Shown piece by piece: positions 35,315-48,603 of a stretch of DNA of 64,000 nt. Origin of the DNA: Chelonoidis abingdonii (lineage: Eukaryota > Chordata > Testudines > Testudinidae). The notes under the pieces are model-generated. The model worked only from the letters and a program-made list of their open reading frames with translations. It was not told where the DNA came from and did no database searches. Position 1 is the first letter of the stretch, and each line of letters opens with the position of its first letter. Both the position numbers and the translations under genes were made by a program. The stretch spans positions 22,700,560 to 22,764,559 of the forward strand of contig NC_133790.1 of NCBI RefSeq assembly GCF_003597395.2, read 5' to 3'.

Positions 35315-38300
35315 CTTGTGAAAATCCTGGTTTATTACTATTGCTTGGGACAAAATAACATTTTATACAAATAAGTCACCTAGTTTACTCTGGACAAGGA
35401 GAGACATGACAAGACACAGTGGAATGAGGATCCAAGATAGAAGGACAGCAGAGGAGGGAAATATCACAAGCAACTTCATTGATGCTTCTTGCATTCTCTG
35501 TGAAAAATATCTTTAAAAAGGAAAAAATATATTTCTTTTAAATCTCCACTGAACTGCTACTGTCCTTTGTAAACTAAGGGGAACCTGCAGCACCCAAGGA
35601 TCGTTCTTGGATCTAAAGGGACAGACATGGATGATATGGAGACAATATGGATGGCTCCCAGGGTAAAGGGCATCATGAAGCAAAGAGCCAGTCCCAAGTA
35701 CAAGGAAATACTGGGCTTGTTCAAATATCTGAATGAATGAATACAGAATGAAGCAAGTATGGATGCTGGATAATATTTTCCCTCAGACAAACTGGTCATG
35801 TGAAGATGTAACACTACCTATGTCCTGTTACAAATATTCTGATAGGAGTGCCAAAGCTTTGGGGCATAGAGATGCATTTGCAACTTGCCACCAGCCCAAA
35901 ACTCACATCTAATATGCCTATAAATGTACCTCATTAACAACCAAAAAATCATAAGGCCATGTAGATGACCATGATATTTGCTAGTGCTTGTATCTTCCTT
36001 GACAGATGAAGAGGAATTGCTTGTTAGACATTGCCAGCTATCCATTAGCTTTGTCCTCACCATTAAGCCACAGGGAGAGGGCAATGTTTTATGACTCCAA
36101 GAGTTACATCTGGTACTTGAGTCGCACATTATTAGACAGCAGTCATCTGTGCGTCTGGCAGGGTAGATGTGGGCTACTATGTGAAGAGCCCTGCACACAG
36201 AGAGCATCACAAAGCCCAAAGCTTGATGTGACAAGACTGGTTCAGAAGACAAACGTTGGATTTAATGAAGTACAGAACCTGGAAGTGGAGTTACCACACT
36301 ACTTGGCCAAATTCATCTTGCTGCTCCACCACTTATCACAAAATATTATTAATCACCTTCCTGATTCGTTTCCACTAATGTATCCTGTTTTCAAACATTT
36401 TTCCCATTATTCCTGGACCTTGACTACAGAAGCAAAATGAAAATCACAGCTCAGAGAAGCTGCAATGGGAAGAGACTTCCAGCTCTTCTCCTCTCTGATG
36501 AGAAGCACTTAAAACCATAAGGAAATACACAAAGTTCATAACTAAGGGAGAGAACGGGGACAGCGATACCTGGTCATGTAACACAATGTGACCCTATCAC
36601 ACCAGCTGCAATACAAAATCTTCAGTCACCCATGGAACAGTTGTGCAGGAAGTTTCCTCCCCTTTCTTTGCACAGCACATGGGCCTGAAGCAATCACTGT
36701 GAGAATGCTTCCGACTGGTCCCAAGAGGACAAATACTTTATGGAGTTAGTTTGTTTGCATTTTTGGCCCTTTTACTTACAGTATAAGCTTAACTCCCGAC
36801 TCCCTTTCCAGCCTAGTGTATACTAACAGAGGGAGGCCAGTCTCACATTGATCTCCCACCTACTAACTCCTTAGCCAACACTATAGAAATGTCTGCCTCA
36901 TTCCGTTAACACCAGCTCCATACACACATATACCATACCAAAACGGACAGCCCATTTGAAGGGGGAAGGGGAAGAATGCGTGGAGATTCCCATTCAGTTC
37001 CTTCCTGGTTTGAGGAGCTTGTACTTAGCAGCAAACAACGCAGACTGAAGGCAAAAAGATTCTCTGCTAAGCATGTTTACCAAGGGCAGGGAATTACTCC
37101 ACAGATCCTCTTCTAAATGGAGAAGCTAACAGCATCCAGGAGAGAGGGAATACTGGATTATGCTCAGTATCCATAACTTCCTCTGCCTGACTAACCCTCC
37201 TAGGATAGTGTTGCCCTCTTACATGAGCCTTTTTCTCAGCATGTCTCTGGGGCTAGCCTTTTAAATCTGGAAAACCAATGCAACTGGCAGTACTTCTCTT
37301 TTCCAACTGGGAAGTATCTGTTATGATCTTTAGTTTTCCCTTTCTTATTGCTGAGGAGATGGCACAGTAACTCATAAGATACTCAGAGCACCAGTCCTTT
37401 CCTCTGCCCTGACTTCTGGGTGCTCAAGATGACCACTGCAGTTTGGAATGGACTCTTCTTCAGCAGCTAATACCCAGTCCCACATTTCCAGGAGTATACT
37501 CATGCTAGGCAGATGTACTCAGCAAAACAGCAACTAGATGGCATCCAACCACTGCCAAATCCTCCTACCTACACTAGATACTATTTAAAGATTTGATAAT
37601 ACATCTTATACATGTTGGGATGTTTGTGTACAGAGTATTCCCTGTTGCTGGCTCAGGTGATAACACATCCCTTCTGACTACCTCATTATCCATTACACTT
37701 GGAACAAATACAAACCATCACATTCATAAGAACAAGCAAGAAGTAGTTGCTTTAAACAGAGAATTAGACAAAAGTCATATTTAAAGGCACCTGGATGTAT
37801 ACTACACACAAGTTCAGCTGGATTTCCCACCAGCTCCTTGGGAATAACTAGTTATCTCCTTAGACATTCCTCTCTTGAGCATCCTGGAACACATCAGGAT
37901 AGAAAGCACTTTTCTGGGGAATTGTGTCCTCTCAAAAGAAGTATGATGTACTTGTGTGAGAAAGGATCTTTCAGTATCACCATGGCAGAGTCCAAGGAGC
38001 TCTGGAGACAGCTCCAGCAAAAGGAGAACTAGCGACCTTTCTTAAGATACACCAGCTCTACTGATTCTGAACTACCAATCAAATAGGGTTACAAGCACGT
38101 CGCTGGGGAAGCTGATGGGTATAAAGGGCAGGAGAATTGTTCTTTACCTCCCAGCTTTCTAACACCACAGCCATACACACACATCTTGCGCCTGGTCACT
38201 TTTATTCTATTCATGCTCCCAAGGTATTTGTTGTGATGACCCACAATTAATGCCCTCTCCAAAACAAAAAAAGGCATTTGTGGTATTATTCATAATTAAC

Positions 38301-40209
38301 ATCCTCCCCTATAACTGAAGGTTCTTTCATGATCCTTATCCCACATTTATTCTCACCTGTTATCTTGTAGCTAGTTGATCCTCTGTGCTACTGCTAACGC
38401 TATTCATCTCCTGCCACACAAATGGAACAACGGCTTCCTTTTATTGTGTATATATTAACAAGCCCTAAGTTGTAACATCCACATTCCTACAATTGTGATT
38501 TAATCAATATTTAGTCCTGACAAACCACAGTCTACTTTGGACATTACTTAGCATGACTGGGAACCAACTGCAGCCACTGTGTGTATGGCCACAACGTGCA
38601 TTTCCACTGTCTGAGCGGGAACAAACGATATTGGCACCGATCAACTTGTCTAGCATAGATAAGGCCAAGCTGTTATACACAAGAGGCAGGCCTGATCAGC
38701 AATAGGGCTGGAGTGCGAATGAATGGCAAGGTATCAGTGGTTCAGGATATCCAATATGACACCCAGATAAGCATTTCACTAGTGCACATTTGCATGGCAG
38801 AGAGCTAGACCCCAGCCTCAGTGCCTGACACAAATATTTCTTCCCATCTTCAATGCCAAGTGCTACATAGGTCTGAAACATACACTTTGGTTTGGCTGCT
38901 CTAATAGCTGTAGTAATTATCTGCACAGAAGAAGTCATAAGAAGTTTTCCAAATCTTAAATATAAATGATCCAACTAAATAGGTAAAACACTGGCAGAGG
39001 CTCAAATCCACATGGTTTAAGGATAAAATCATGTCAGTTCTTCCTGTTGGATCACAAGCAGCCACCTCCCAACAGTGCCTGAATGTCCTGGTCTGGGCAT
39101 CATTTAGGGCTCAGTTTAATACTAGCACAACCCTAAGCACTGGCCCAAGCAACACAAAGTCTATGAGTTGGTAACACCATTGCCTCTTACTATAATACCT
39201 CTGATGTGGTATTTTAAAGTCACATGGGTTTAAAAATATATAAAAAGACTGAAGTCTAGGAAGATCTGCCTGCTAAGCAGAATGTTCTTCAGGTGACTCT
39301 CCAGGTTTTCCCCCAACCTCCAAAGAAAGAGCTAAATGGACAGACCTCCTACCCCACAGTGCAGCTTGAGCAGAAAAATCTCTTACACAGATGCAGGGGA
39401 AATGAAGGTGGCAAGATTAACCTCAGCCCTAAGGCTGAGCCCCACTCACAGCCCAGTTATTCCCTAACAACAGCTCAAGGCGTAGGGAGTCTGGCAGGTT
39501 GATTTAATGGCCAATTTAGTGTAATCTCTCTTTTCAAACATCCTGAACCTCAATTAGAATCCCTTGCAAGACATACTTGTAACAGATTAAGGAATCCTGG
39601 GAGTGGCCCAGGTCCCTGGAAGCAGAAGGAAGATTCCTGCACCATTTAAAGATAAATTCATCCCTTCTTGTAACTCTCCCCTTGAGGGACGGAGGAGCAG
39701 GGGTGCACACTGGGAGCCAGTCTTAGTCATTCATACAGACTGAACCACTATCCAGTAAAGAGGTTATCTGTCTTTCAGGCTCCACTTGGAAAAAGCAGAT
39801 TCTCGTACTGAGAAATAGCTTGCCCACATATCAGCTGAGCTCTCTGGACAGAGGACAGTTTGCCCACTGGATGGCACAGGGTATAACCTAACAACAAAAG
39901 CCACAACATCAATAATCTGCTAGCAGAGCCTTAGATTCCCTGATCCGAAACCTAAACAAGGTACCATCAGAAACAGAGAGAAAACCAGAGGCAAGGTACA
40001 TAAGAATGCCAGGGAGAGGAGTGTTGCAGGGAGATTTCCTTTACTGTCACAAACTGCCGCCTCAGCCTTCTTGCTTCATGTTTTGAGTCCAGGGGTGAAG
40101 GAAAGGTTCAGCAAGAGGCCCTGGTGCATGAGATAGCAGCACTCCTCCCTTTGTGCACGTCTGGAATAGTTAGGGATAGCACAGCGTCCAGTGGACATGA
40201 ATGCAAAGA
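35315..40209 (-). other. UNC119B: UNC119B 3' UTR (putative)
   Basis: Follows the UNC119B stop codon; the human gene also has a multi-kilobase 3' UTR. A - strand AATAAA at 35336-35331 is followed by a GT-rich stretch and then the SINE. Other signals lie near 38201, 38346 and 38441, so shorter forms are possible. No repeat was recognised inside, which fits a transcribed UTR. The extent is inference. Confidence 0.45.
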
Positions 40210-40322
40210 TTACTGTCCCCCGTTGTAGGCATAGTCAGCCTTGTTGTGCATGATCAGCTTGTTATCCACAAAGTAGAAGCTGTCTGAACGGGTCTCATAG
40301 GGGTGTTCAACCATCAGGCGGA
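40210..40322 (-). CDS. UNC119B: UNC119B exon 5 (coding part)
   Basis: (I)[17 protein letters not shown] to ADYAYNGGQ and TAA at 40212-40210. Confidence 0.95.
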
Positions 40323-43300
40323 CTGTAGGAGAGAAAGGTCATGAGTACTGTGTCTGGCACATCCCAAGAGGCAGTGCAATGTTAGAGGAAAACAAGCATG
40401 TGGTAAAAAAAACCCTTTGTCACTTTGAAGCTCTGCCTCTAAGGAGAGGTAAGACAAGCAAACTGGTGTAACTGTGAGAGCCTCAGGAGCTCCGCACTGG
40501 CCCACTTGTTCAGCCTATCCACAGAATGCACGTCTTCAGGCTGTCAAAGCAAACTGGAAGAGGGTGGATCACTTTCACACAGATATTCTGGACCCTGTGT
40601 CAGGCCACAGTACAGCAGCACTGAACAAGTACATTCCTCCTCTGAGACCTGCATGGTGTGGAGTAAGTGGAAAAACTAACGTCACTTGGACACCCAGCTT
40701 GTGTATTCAAGTCACATACAAACTCAGCTCATCCTCCCTCTGCCAGACATACCCAGAGAGTGGCAGAGAGCATTCAACTGTTCCTGTTCAGTCTGTCCCT
40801 CAATGGCACAGCACGTCTTGTAATAAAACCACACAGGGAATATTCACAGCTTGCCATCACAGATGGCTCTCCACAGGCTCCCAGAAAAGAAACAACCCCA
40901 GTCTGCAGCTGGAGGACTCAAACCGCAAACAGTGGGTGCTATGAATGTGTGTCTTTGGCCGTTAAAGGAATATTCTCTCCAAGTCACCACGGTTACTTCT
41001 TGGACTATGCATTTAGGCATTATGTGCAAAAGCCACTGTGACTCTGAGGTCATCAACTGCCAATAAAGGAAAACACCAAACCTCAACCACACAGCATATG
41101 AAGGCAACTTGCTTAAGACTACACAGTGAGCCATCAGAAGAGCCAGAAACTGAACCCAGATCTACCTGTTCCTAGTTTCCTGTCCCACCACATGACCATC
41201 TATCATCTCAGGGAGAGAGAGCATTTGAAAACAGCAGCAATTCAGTGAGGGAGGAAGGATACCTACTGAGGTCCTCTGACAGCTGGGGGAACTCATAGAT
41301 GTGTTCACATGTGTTCCTGCTGCTGGGGATGCAGAAGCCAAAATCAAAGTCAAAGTTCTTCAGCAAGCGATCCCGGAAGTAATGTCTCTCAATCATTCGG
41401 AAGTTTGACACTGGCTTGTCTCCCACTGTAAACTCCACTCTGCAGGCATAGGGCAGGAGAAATACACCTCATGAGACCATCTAGCTCACTTCAGACTGGG
41501 AGAGGCAGATAGCCTCAGAGCTGTGGTTATGCAAAACCTAACAATACGGCTGATATCACTGCTAAACTGAGGCAGATCTTGAAACCTTCCCCGTCACTAT
41601 TAGCTTCTTTTTCATTTGTATTGTGAACTGGGTTCTCACTAGTCCATTGTTAAGTTCACCTATGAATTGACAGGGTTGGTACCTAAAGTTCCTTGGAGGC
41701 ATTACTCCCCCCTCTTTGTATGAGCTTTTACTCACGTTGCACCGACTGTCCGGAGACGGAGAAATGCTGGGGTGAACTGATAGCGAACAAAGCGGCCTGC
41801 ACTGGTGTCCACTTCTCCACTGTCATCCTCATCATCTTGCTCTAGAAGAATTTACCAACTCAGAGTTAATCTTCTGATGTTCTAGGAATAACATGCTTAT
41901 GGCTTGTAGGTGGTATACAGAAACCATCCAAGACATTGCTCAGACACCTGGCACTGCAATATCTAAGAACTGTTCTTTGATATGTTACTGGCATTAAGAA
42001 GTTAACAGAGAGCAGCTTCATAGCAAACTCAATTGATTACATGGTCCAAAAGACCCTGCTCACAAAGATGCACGTCCAGGAATCAACTATGGAAGTACAT
42101 AGTTACTTGACCACTGGCCTTTTACCTCCAGGATCTGCACTCCAGTCTTCCTTTGCCTACTTACACATAAAGGGATCTTTGGTGGGACTTAACTATGGAA
42201 TTTGATAAACCTTGATCTAATGTTCAGGGGGAAAAAAATCAAACCGTATCAGACCACAACAGCAGCACCACAACTATGGGGCATGCAAGTCCCCCAAATA
42301 CTGGGCACCATCTGTAACAACCTTGATGAGCTTAGGAGGTAAAGGGATCTCTAAGCACAGTATACGCATCCCACCGAGCTCACAAATGGAAAAACAGTAT
42401 CAGCCTATAGGGACGACATAGGTGAACTCAATACAGTATGCATAGTGAAAGATCTTGGTGTTTGGCCTGCACAGCTCCTTCCCTGCATCCCACCAGAACC
42501 CATAATATCTAGTCCTTTCCCCACTGTCAGCAGGTTCTACCTGAAGCAGAAGGCTTGGCAATTTCAAACAGCACTGTCCCTGTCTCCAGGTCCCGGATCT
42601 TGAATCTGGTGAAATCGATATTGTAGATGTTGTCCTCAGGTTTGCATAAATAATCTAGAAGATAGAGGAACATATTAGGGGGCTCTTTTGCTCACGACAG
42701 TCCAGATCAGGAGAAGAAAATATGGGCCACTAACCCATATGCCTCAAAGGTTCTCCTCTCAGGTATCAAAAGGCCTTCAGCAACATTAACTGACCCAAGC
42801 ACCTTAGAGCCTTTAGGGATATTTCCCAGAAGTTTCTAGTAGAGTTGGGGGGGCAAACAGCAAGGAAACCAAAAAGCAAGTTGCCAGTTAAACTAATCAA
42901 ACAATACAATGCAGTTCAGCATTTGGACTCAGTGCTGACTGAATCAAGTTACTACTACTCATATGTATATACTGTATAACTACGATAAGTTACTAGTACT
43001 ACTCAGATAAATATACTAAGTGAGCTAATCCAATCAAAGAGGAAAATGAGGCTATTTATTCAGTATGCCACAGTTTAACACAAGCACCACCTAAGCAGCA
43101 TCACTCCTGCAAAAAAGCCAACAGGACAAATTGCAAAAGGGAAGGAGAGTTTGGCTCCTGCTTCATCAAAACTACTGGAAATTGAGAGACCAACAAACTG
43201 GAGGAGTACATTGAACAAGGCTGACAAGCAGTCTCAGGGTTTCAGGGATATTCATCCTAGATAGGCAATTAAACAAAACTTTGATGATCTAGCCAATTTA

Positions 43301-44802
43301 GGACCTGACACCAAAAATGTAACATCTACATGGGCATGCATGTGGAACTTCACAGAAAAATCTGAGTCCCTATGGACCAATACAGTCTCAGTATTCCAGA
43401 CCCTGACAGATTTTGTTCTCCAACTTTTCTGTCTGTGTGGACAAACCAGAAAAAGTGGGATGCCTCAGCACCAAAATGGACCCAGTTGGAAAAGCAGAGA
43501 TCTATCACAAGACCCTGACAACTTCTGCCTTTCAACCTTTTCATCTATCCAGCCAAATATGGCTGCTGAGAGAGGAAGAAGAGCAGGTCCTTCACGTAGT
43601 CTAGACTAGGATGTTTTCTGGAAGAGATAGTGGGGTCCCCAGGGAAGCGGTGTCCTGGACCGGAAGGAATATTGTCCTGGCAAGGTTACTTCTGGTATCC
43701 TCAGAAGAGGATATCAAGTTCTGCAGAAAGACTGATACTGGGGCCGCAAAGAGGGTAAGGTATACGGAAGGAGTAGGCAACAATGGCCCAGAGCCTCATC
43801 CTGCACTTCAGACCTTTTAATCCGGCCCTTGAGCTCCAGCCGGGGAGCAGAGTCCAGAGCTTGCCTCGCTCCAGCTGGAGCCAATGGGAGCTGCAAGGAC
43901 AGTGCCTGTGGACAGGGCAACACGCAGAGCCGCCTGTGTGGGAGCCGGAAAGGATATGTGCCACTGCTTCTGGGAGCTGCTTGAGGTAAGTGCTGCCCAG
44001 AGCGTACACCCCTAATCTCCTCCTGTGCCCCAACCATGATCCCGATCCAACCCTCCGAACCCCTCGGTCCCAGCCCAGAGCACCCTCCTGTACCCTCAAC
44101 CCCGCTCGGTGCCAGCCCAAAGCCTTCACCCCCTCCCGCACTCCAACCCCCAATTTCGTGAGCATTCATGGCCCACCATACAATTTCCATATCCAGATAT
44201 GGCCCTCGGGCCAAAAAGTTTGCCCATCCCTGGTACAGGGGGTCCCTGGTGGCATATGTATGGATGCTGGTGGGTAAGGTGTATTGGGATCCCTCGGGGG
44301 CCAGTAGTGTATAGGGTTTTGAGGGATATAACGGGTCCCGTGGGGTAAGGGCTGAGTCTCGCGGGATGCATAAGGGCTCCGAGAGCAATAGTTTATGGGG
44401 GTCCTGGAGGAATTCCTCAGAGAAACGGTCCGAGGATCCCGTGGGTCACATCCTCTTGCTGGAGAGTCCGGGGACGGTAACGTGGGGCAGGCGCCCGGCG
44501 GTGGGGCTAGACCTCCGGGGCGCCGGTGGAGGGGATGCCAGGGGGTCCCCCAGGGCGCGCGACACCAGGCCGCGGTGCCAGGTCACCACGCCCAGCTCCT
44601 CTCCGTGACCGGCAGCCCAGGACGTGTCTGGACGGACGGTCTCCAGCGCCAGCAGCTCCGATTCTGAAGCGCGGGCAGGGCCGCCCGCGGCGCCGCGTCC
44701 CCAGAGCCCGCGCGCCCCGCAGCCGGCTCGCACCCCCCCGCTTCCCGGCGGCGGCTTCTGCTCGGGGCCTGGCGCCGCCACCCTCGGCCTCGAGCCGCTC
44801 AT
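40210..44802 (-). CDS. UNC119B: UNC119B, lipid-binding chaperone (5 exons; exon 1 frame disturbed)
   Basis: Member of the UNC119/PDE6-delta beta-sandwich family. It binds N-myristoyl groups, and ARL3-GTP releases the cargo in cilia. Exons in transcript order: 44802 to about 44600, 42654-42541, 41841-41736, 41439-41267, 40322-40210. Exons 2-5 join in phase and give 168 residues, from (N)[17 protein letters not shown] through [39 protein letters not shown] and YAYNGGQ, very close to human UNC119B. The acidic loop is [14 protein letters not shown]. Exon 1 starts [12 protein letters not shown] and contains [12 protein letters not shown], but its 203 nt are out of phase with exon 2 and the donor lacks GT. 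UNC119B is preferred over UNC119A by sequence and by its place between MLEC and ACADS. Confidence 0.93.
41070..41215 (-). repeat. MIR-like SINE in UNC119B intron 4
   Basis: 'ttgcttaagactacacagtg' then 'agccatcagaagagccagaa' and 'ctgaacccagatctacctgt' read as reverse-complement MIR. It ends about 50 bp from the exon 4 donor. Confidence 0.65.
41267..41439 (-). CDS. UNC119B: UNC119B exon 4
   Basis: [19 protein letters not shown] to [10 protein letters not shown] plus one base. Donor GTAGGT, chosen over a GT four bases on because it keeps phase and gives SEDLIRLM. Confidence 0.94.
41736..41841 (-). CDS. UNC119B: UNC119B exon 3
   Basis: (E)[17 protein letters not shown] to LRLRTVGA(T). Acidic loop, then a conserved beta-strand. 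Confidence 0.94.
42541..42654 (-). CDS. UNC119B: UNC119B exon 2
   Basis: Two bases of a split Asn, then [19 protein letters not shown] to [10 protein letters not shown] plus one base. Acceptor CTTCTAG, donor GTAGAA. Confidence 0.94.
43785..44236. mobile_element. hAT-type MITE in UNC119B intron 1
   Basis: Right end read inward 'agggatgggcaaactttttg' then 'gcccgagggcc'; left end 'aggagtaggcaacaatggcc'. C-rich interior with repeated 'ccagcccaga'-type words. This is the familiar reptile 'gtgggcaaactttttggcc' family. Possible diverged 8-bp flanks GGTATACG / GGTACAGG. Confidence 0.75.
44237..44450. repeat. Imperfect G-rich repeats in UNC119B intron 1
   Basis: Words such as 'gggatccctcggggg', 'gggtcccgtggggtaagg' and 'gaggatcccgtgggtcac' recur at irregular spacing; perhaps a decayed minisatellite. 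Confidence 0.4.
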
Positions 44803-44960
44803 CGCCCCGCCACCTCTGCCAAGATGGCCGCCGCCTCCCTCCGTAGCTATGGGAGCGAGGGGCGGGGCGCCGGCGGGGTCAGAGGGCAACGGCGCGATGC
44901 TTGGCAACCGGGGTGGCGGCAACGCCGGAAGTACTTCGGCCCCTCTGCTTGTCTCTGAGA
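44440..44960. promoter_or_regulatory. CpG island and promoter of UNC119B
   Basis: Very GC- and CpG-rich block over exon 1. AAGATGGCCGCC at 44821-44832, just upstream of the start codon, resembles a YY1 site (AANATGGCGGC) with one mismatch. No TATA box seen. Confidence 0.7.
44600..44802 (-). CDS. UNC119B: UNC119B exon 1 (donor end uncertain, several apparent indels)
   Basis: ATG at 44802-44800 opens [32 protein letters not shown] follows in the same frame. After that, HVL and (V)TE, expected directly downstream, occur in two other frames (CACGTCCTG, then TCACGGAGA). The expected donor GAGA/GTGAGC reads GAGAGGAGC, as if a T were missing. An in-frame ATG at 44922 extends the open frame but lies in the 5' UTR. 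Confidence 0.6.
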
Positions 44961-44964
44961 GCCC

Positions 44965-47900
44965 GGCTGGGGACTGAAGCTAAGCATGGTCCGCTGCGTG
45001 CAAAGCCTGGAAGGGAGACCCATCCTGCCAACGCAGAGCCCAGCGTGCTCCGGGCGCTGAGGGATGGGAGCCCTGTAGTTACCGCCATACACCCCTTCCC
45101 CCTAACCAGCTAGACACTGTTATTCAGCATCGGCTGCCCCCGCGCCTACGTGGCAGGCATCAGCCCCACCCAGTCTTCCCCCCTGGAAGTTACTGTGCAG
45201 AGCAAAGCCCAGGAGCTGTGGGAGTCAGGACTCCTGCCAGTGCTGGGCTGGCTATGCGCCACATCAGTTCTACCGCTCTCTCTGGGGCAGCTCAGGCATC
45301 GCTGTTGCAGGGCTGGTTACTGTGCTCTGCAGTCACAGCCGGAGGGGGGGGCATTGAGCAGTCTGCAGCCACCAGAGCTATGCTCACAGAAAGGACCATT
45401 GGCAGAGCAGAGCAGTACAAGGATCGGGGGCAGGGTGGGCACTTATGCTTTGGTGAACTGATACCAGGTAATCAGAACCAGTTTGGATGAAGATCTTATT
45501 TGTTACAAGAAAATATGGCATAAGGCCTATTTCTCAATCCTGCTAAGAACAGCTTTGTATTCTGCACTGTGGATGCCCTAGTCACATCTCCTCTGCGTGC
45601 TATTCTAGACCTGAAACCCCATGCCAGCTCTGCCCACATGCAGCCTTCCCTCTCAGGGCACAGCAGAGCAGAAATAGTGCAATTTCTAAAACTAGCGCTG
45701 CATCTGCAGTACTGATCAATATGTCTGAGCACACGAGGAGGCACCTAGGGCACATTAACATTTCAGAACAGCTTCAACAGAGTTGCATAGATAGCATGCT
45801 AGGCTGTGTTCACACCTACACCTCATTCTGAACGCTTTTGCTCTGCTCAGCCCATGGCTGATGTTCACTCATTTTAACAATGTTGGGTTTTTTTAAGTTA
45901 TAGATGAAGCACCTGCTCCCAGCAGCCATAGCAGTCAGTCACTGCAGAGATTCTAAGGTGGATGAATTAGGCTGATAATGCAGAAGCTCCTAGGAATTAA
46001 TTGAAGAGATGAAAACAGCACTGCTCCCACACACAAGACTTCAAGGACTGAATTATCCTCTAAGATGCGTTATGAGGCCCTATTTCTCCCAGTAGCTGTA
46101 GTTCGAGAGGCAGCTAAGCTATAGCCCTCGGCAAGCACAGAGCTGAAGCAAATAGAAGCATTACTATATTACTCATTAATCTAATTGAAGAACGTACCTT
46201 CTGGGGCAGCAATTTAATTACAGAAAATGGGTAGCTTCCATCGCTGAGGAAAGAGAGGAGCAGCTGCACCACAAAACAGTGGTAAGTCATTTCACTTAAT
46301 GAAGTAGTTACAATTTGTGGTTTCTTGATCTCCCAAGCACCAGCCCACCCAGCCAAGTAGGGGTCTGAACCCTATAACTAAGGTCACAGGCTTCCATGAA
46401 TTTTTGTTTATTGCCCACAACCTGTCGGAGTTTTACTAAAAATACCCATGACAAGATCTTAACCCTACCTACTATTCCATTTTGGTAGTGGGCCAACTCA
46501 GCAGCAGACTTACAATCTAGGATACCTTCACTCACCACACCAGCCTCCAAGTACCTGACCCAAACTCAGGCTGAGTGGCTTTGCTTTTTGCACCTCCCAT
46601 CCTTCCTCTGCATGTTTATTGAGGAAGCAAGCTGAGTGGGACAGAATCAAGACTTCCTACATCTCTGTAAACCCTCGAACACAACTATTATTCACTTCCA
46701 GGTGGTCTCTGTGCCAACAGCTGGCACTGCTTCAAAGAGAACGCAGTAAACTCCCTGCTTTTCTACCCCAAAGGAGCAAATGCCTATACTGCAGTTTGGA
46801 GAAGCTGACAAGTGAGGCAGGGCTCTCTGCTGTATCCGAGTCTCCCTGCCTTCTCTCCTCTTTTCAGATCCCCAATACGCTCCTTTCCCCCAATCTTACC
46901 CTCAATTACTACAACTTATCCATAGCAAAGATTGACTCAGGACACTACAGTTAGACAATCCTACCCAGTCATTTCATGTGGCAGCTGCTCCAGCTTCTCC
47001 TTGTGGGGCTGTGTCATTTTTACTATCAGGCACCACAGTGACATCCTAACGCAAAGGGATCCAACAAAGATTTTTCCCCTTAGTTTTTGGTAATGCTCAT
47101 ATGTAGGTGTTCACAAGTCACTGGGGTGAGTGTGTGCAACTGACTTTGGTGATGGGGTGGGGGGACACAGGCAGGGTAAACAATGTGTATTTCAGACAAA
47201 TGTTTTTGCCCCATGGATGTCATCTCTCGTAGAACTCCTTGGAGCATCATCCTGAAAAAGGAAAGAGTTAGTAAAGAGTGAAAACAACCCACCATCTTCA
47301 GTTTAGTTACACAATATTAATAAGTGTCTTTTCCAACAACCCAGTGGAAAAGGAGGAGTGCTACTCTGCAGCCCCTCCTCCCTCCATGCAGCAGGTGGCT
47401 TTGTGTAGTAAAAACCGATGGAGCTTTTCCTTCCCTCCTCACAGGCCCCACCAGAAATGCTGGCTGGGCCATTTAGTAAGGGCTTATCTACACATGAACA
47501 CACAGCAGTCGCGCTGTCCCTAGACTGATGTGGTCTCCCATACACCCAGACCTTCTTCCAGCAGTGGTTCTCTGGGCATCCCTTGTTGCAAGTTACCTTG
47601 TGCCAAATTACCCACCCAAAATCCCTGGTATTGGCCAAGAAAGTGCTGTACACTCAGCTCAAACACCCAGCCACATTAGTGCCTCCAAAGAATCCTTACA
47701 GTGTTCAGACCCTGCTGCTGAATCTTTACACACTATCTGTTAATTAACAGCACCTGCCATGCCACATGTGCTGTCCTGTAGCTCAGGGGAAAGTGGCAAC
47801 ACCTGAATAAGTGGGTAACTCTGATACCATCTCTTTGCTCAGGGCTGGGTCCCCTTTGCCCCCCTTTCTGTCTTAAGCAAAGATTGACATAGATCATAAT

Positions 47901-48090
47901 ACACCCACGAGACAGAATCTGCCTCCATCCTGCCTGATCAGAGCCAAGAGTCTCTTCTACAGGTGGATTGTAAATGGAAACAGCTAGGCCCATCTCAGCA
48001 CTTCAAGGAATCCTGTTGTGCAGTAAAAAACAAGGGTTTTTATGTTTTGTTTTGTTTTTAAAGCACCAGATGCTCCAAGTGACAATATAA
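44965..48090. other. Intergenic DNA between UNC119B and MLEC
   Basis: No gene recognised. 46379-46468 is a MITE fragment and 47478-47520 looks like part of a 'cttatctacacatg'-type transposon end. The rest is unassigned. Confidence 0.5.
46379..46468. repeat. MITE fragment (family of 11195-11828)
   Basis: 'aaggtcacaggcttccatga', then 'gttttactaaaaatacccat' and 'gacaagatcttaacc': the other-orientation end of the same family. Confidence 0.7.
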
Positions 48091-48603
48091 TTTTGTTTAT
48101 TTTCCTTTAATACACTGCTGGTTAAAACTGCCAGGCAGTAGATTTCAGAACATTCCCTCAACCAAACATCCTGGGAAAATTAAAAAATAAACAGCTACAT
48201 GTACCAAAAATAAAATAATCCACCCACACACCCAGCTCTTCTCCCCAAAAGAACAAGCCTTTGCAAAGCCAGTCCAATCAGAAATAGACATCTGTGCTTT
48301 TAACCCAGGGCCTAAGACTGATACAAACAGTCACCGCAAGTTGTTATAACACAAAGCAATGGACAGTAAAAAAAAAAAAAAAAATCCTCCTTCAAAACCC
48401 TTTAGTACTGATTACTAATACAGATGAAGATTTAACCCAAAAGAAATTGATATTTCTTGCCATATTGCTATATCCTTCGTGGTCATTCAAGTCTTGCAGC
48501 CTTGAGCAGAGCTTGCAGCTGTGTGGTTCTTAATGCTCAACAAATCAGCTGATTTCAAGAAGCCAGTGTTCCCTTAGCAAGAGGGACCTGCAAGCAGCTC
48601 ATT

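Noticed and set aside
43714..44388. 224-codon open frame on the - strand
   Set aside because: It overlaps a hAT-type MITE and G-rich repeats in UNC119B intron 1 and shows no protein-like features.
44803..44922. Upstream in-frame ATG (44922) extending UNC119B
   Set aside because: The family starts MSGS, which matches the ATG at 44802; the extension is Pro-rich 5' UTR sequence.
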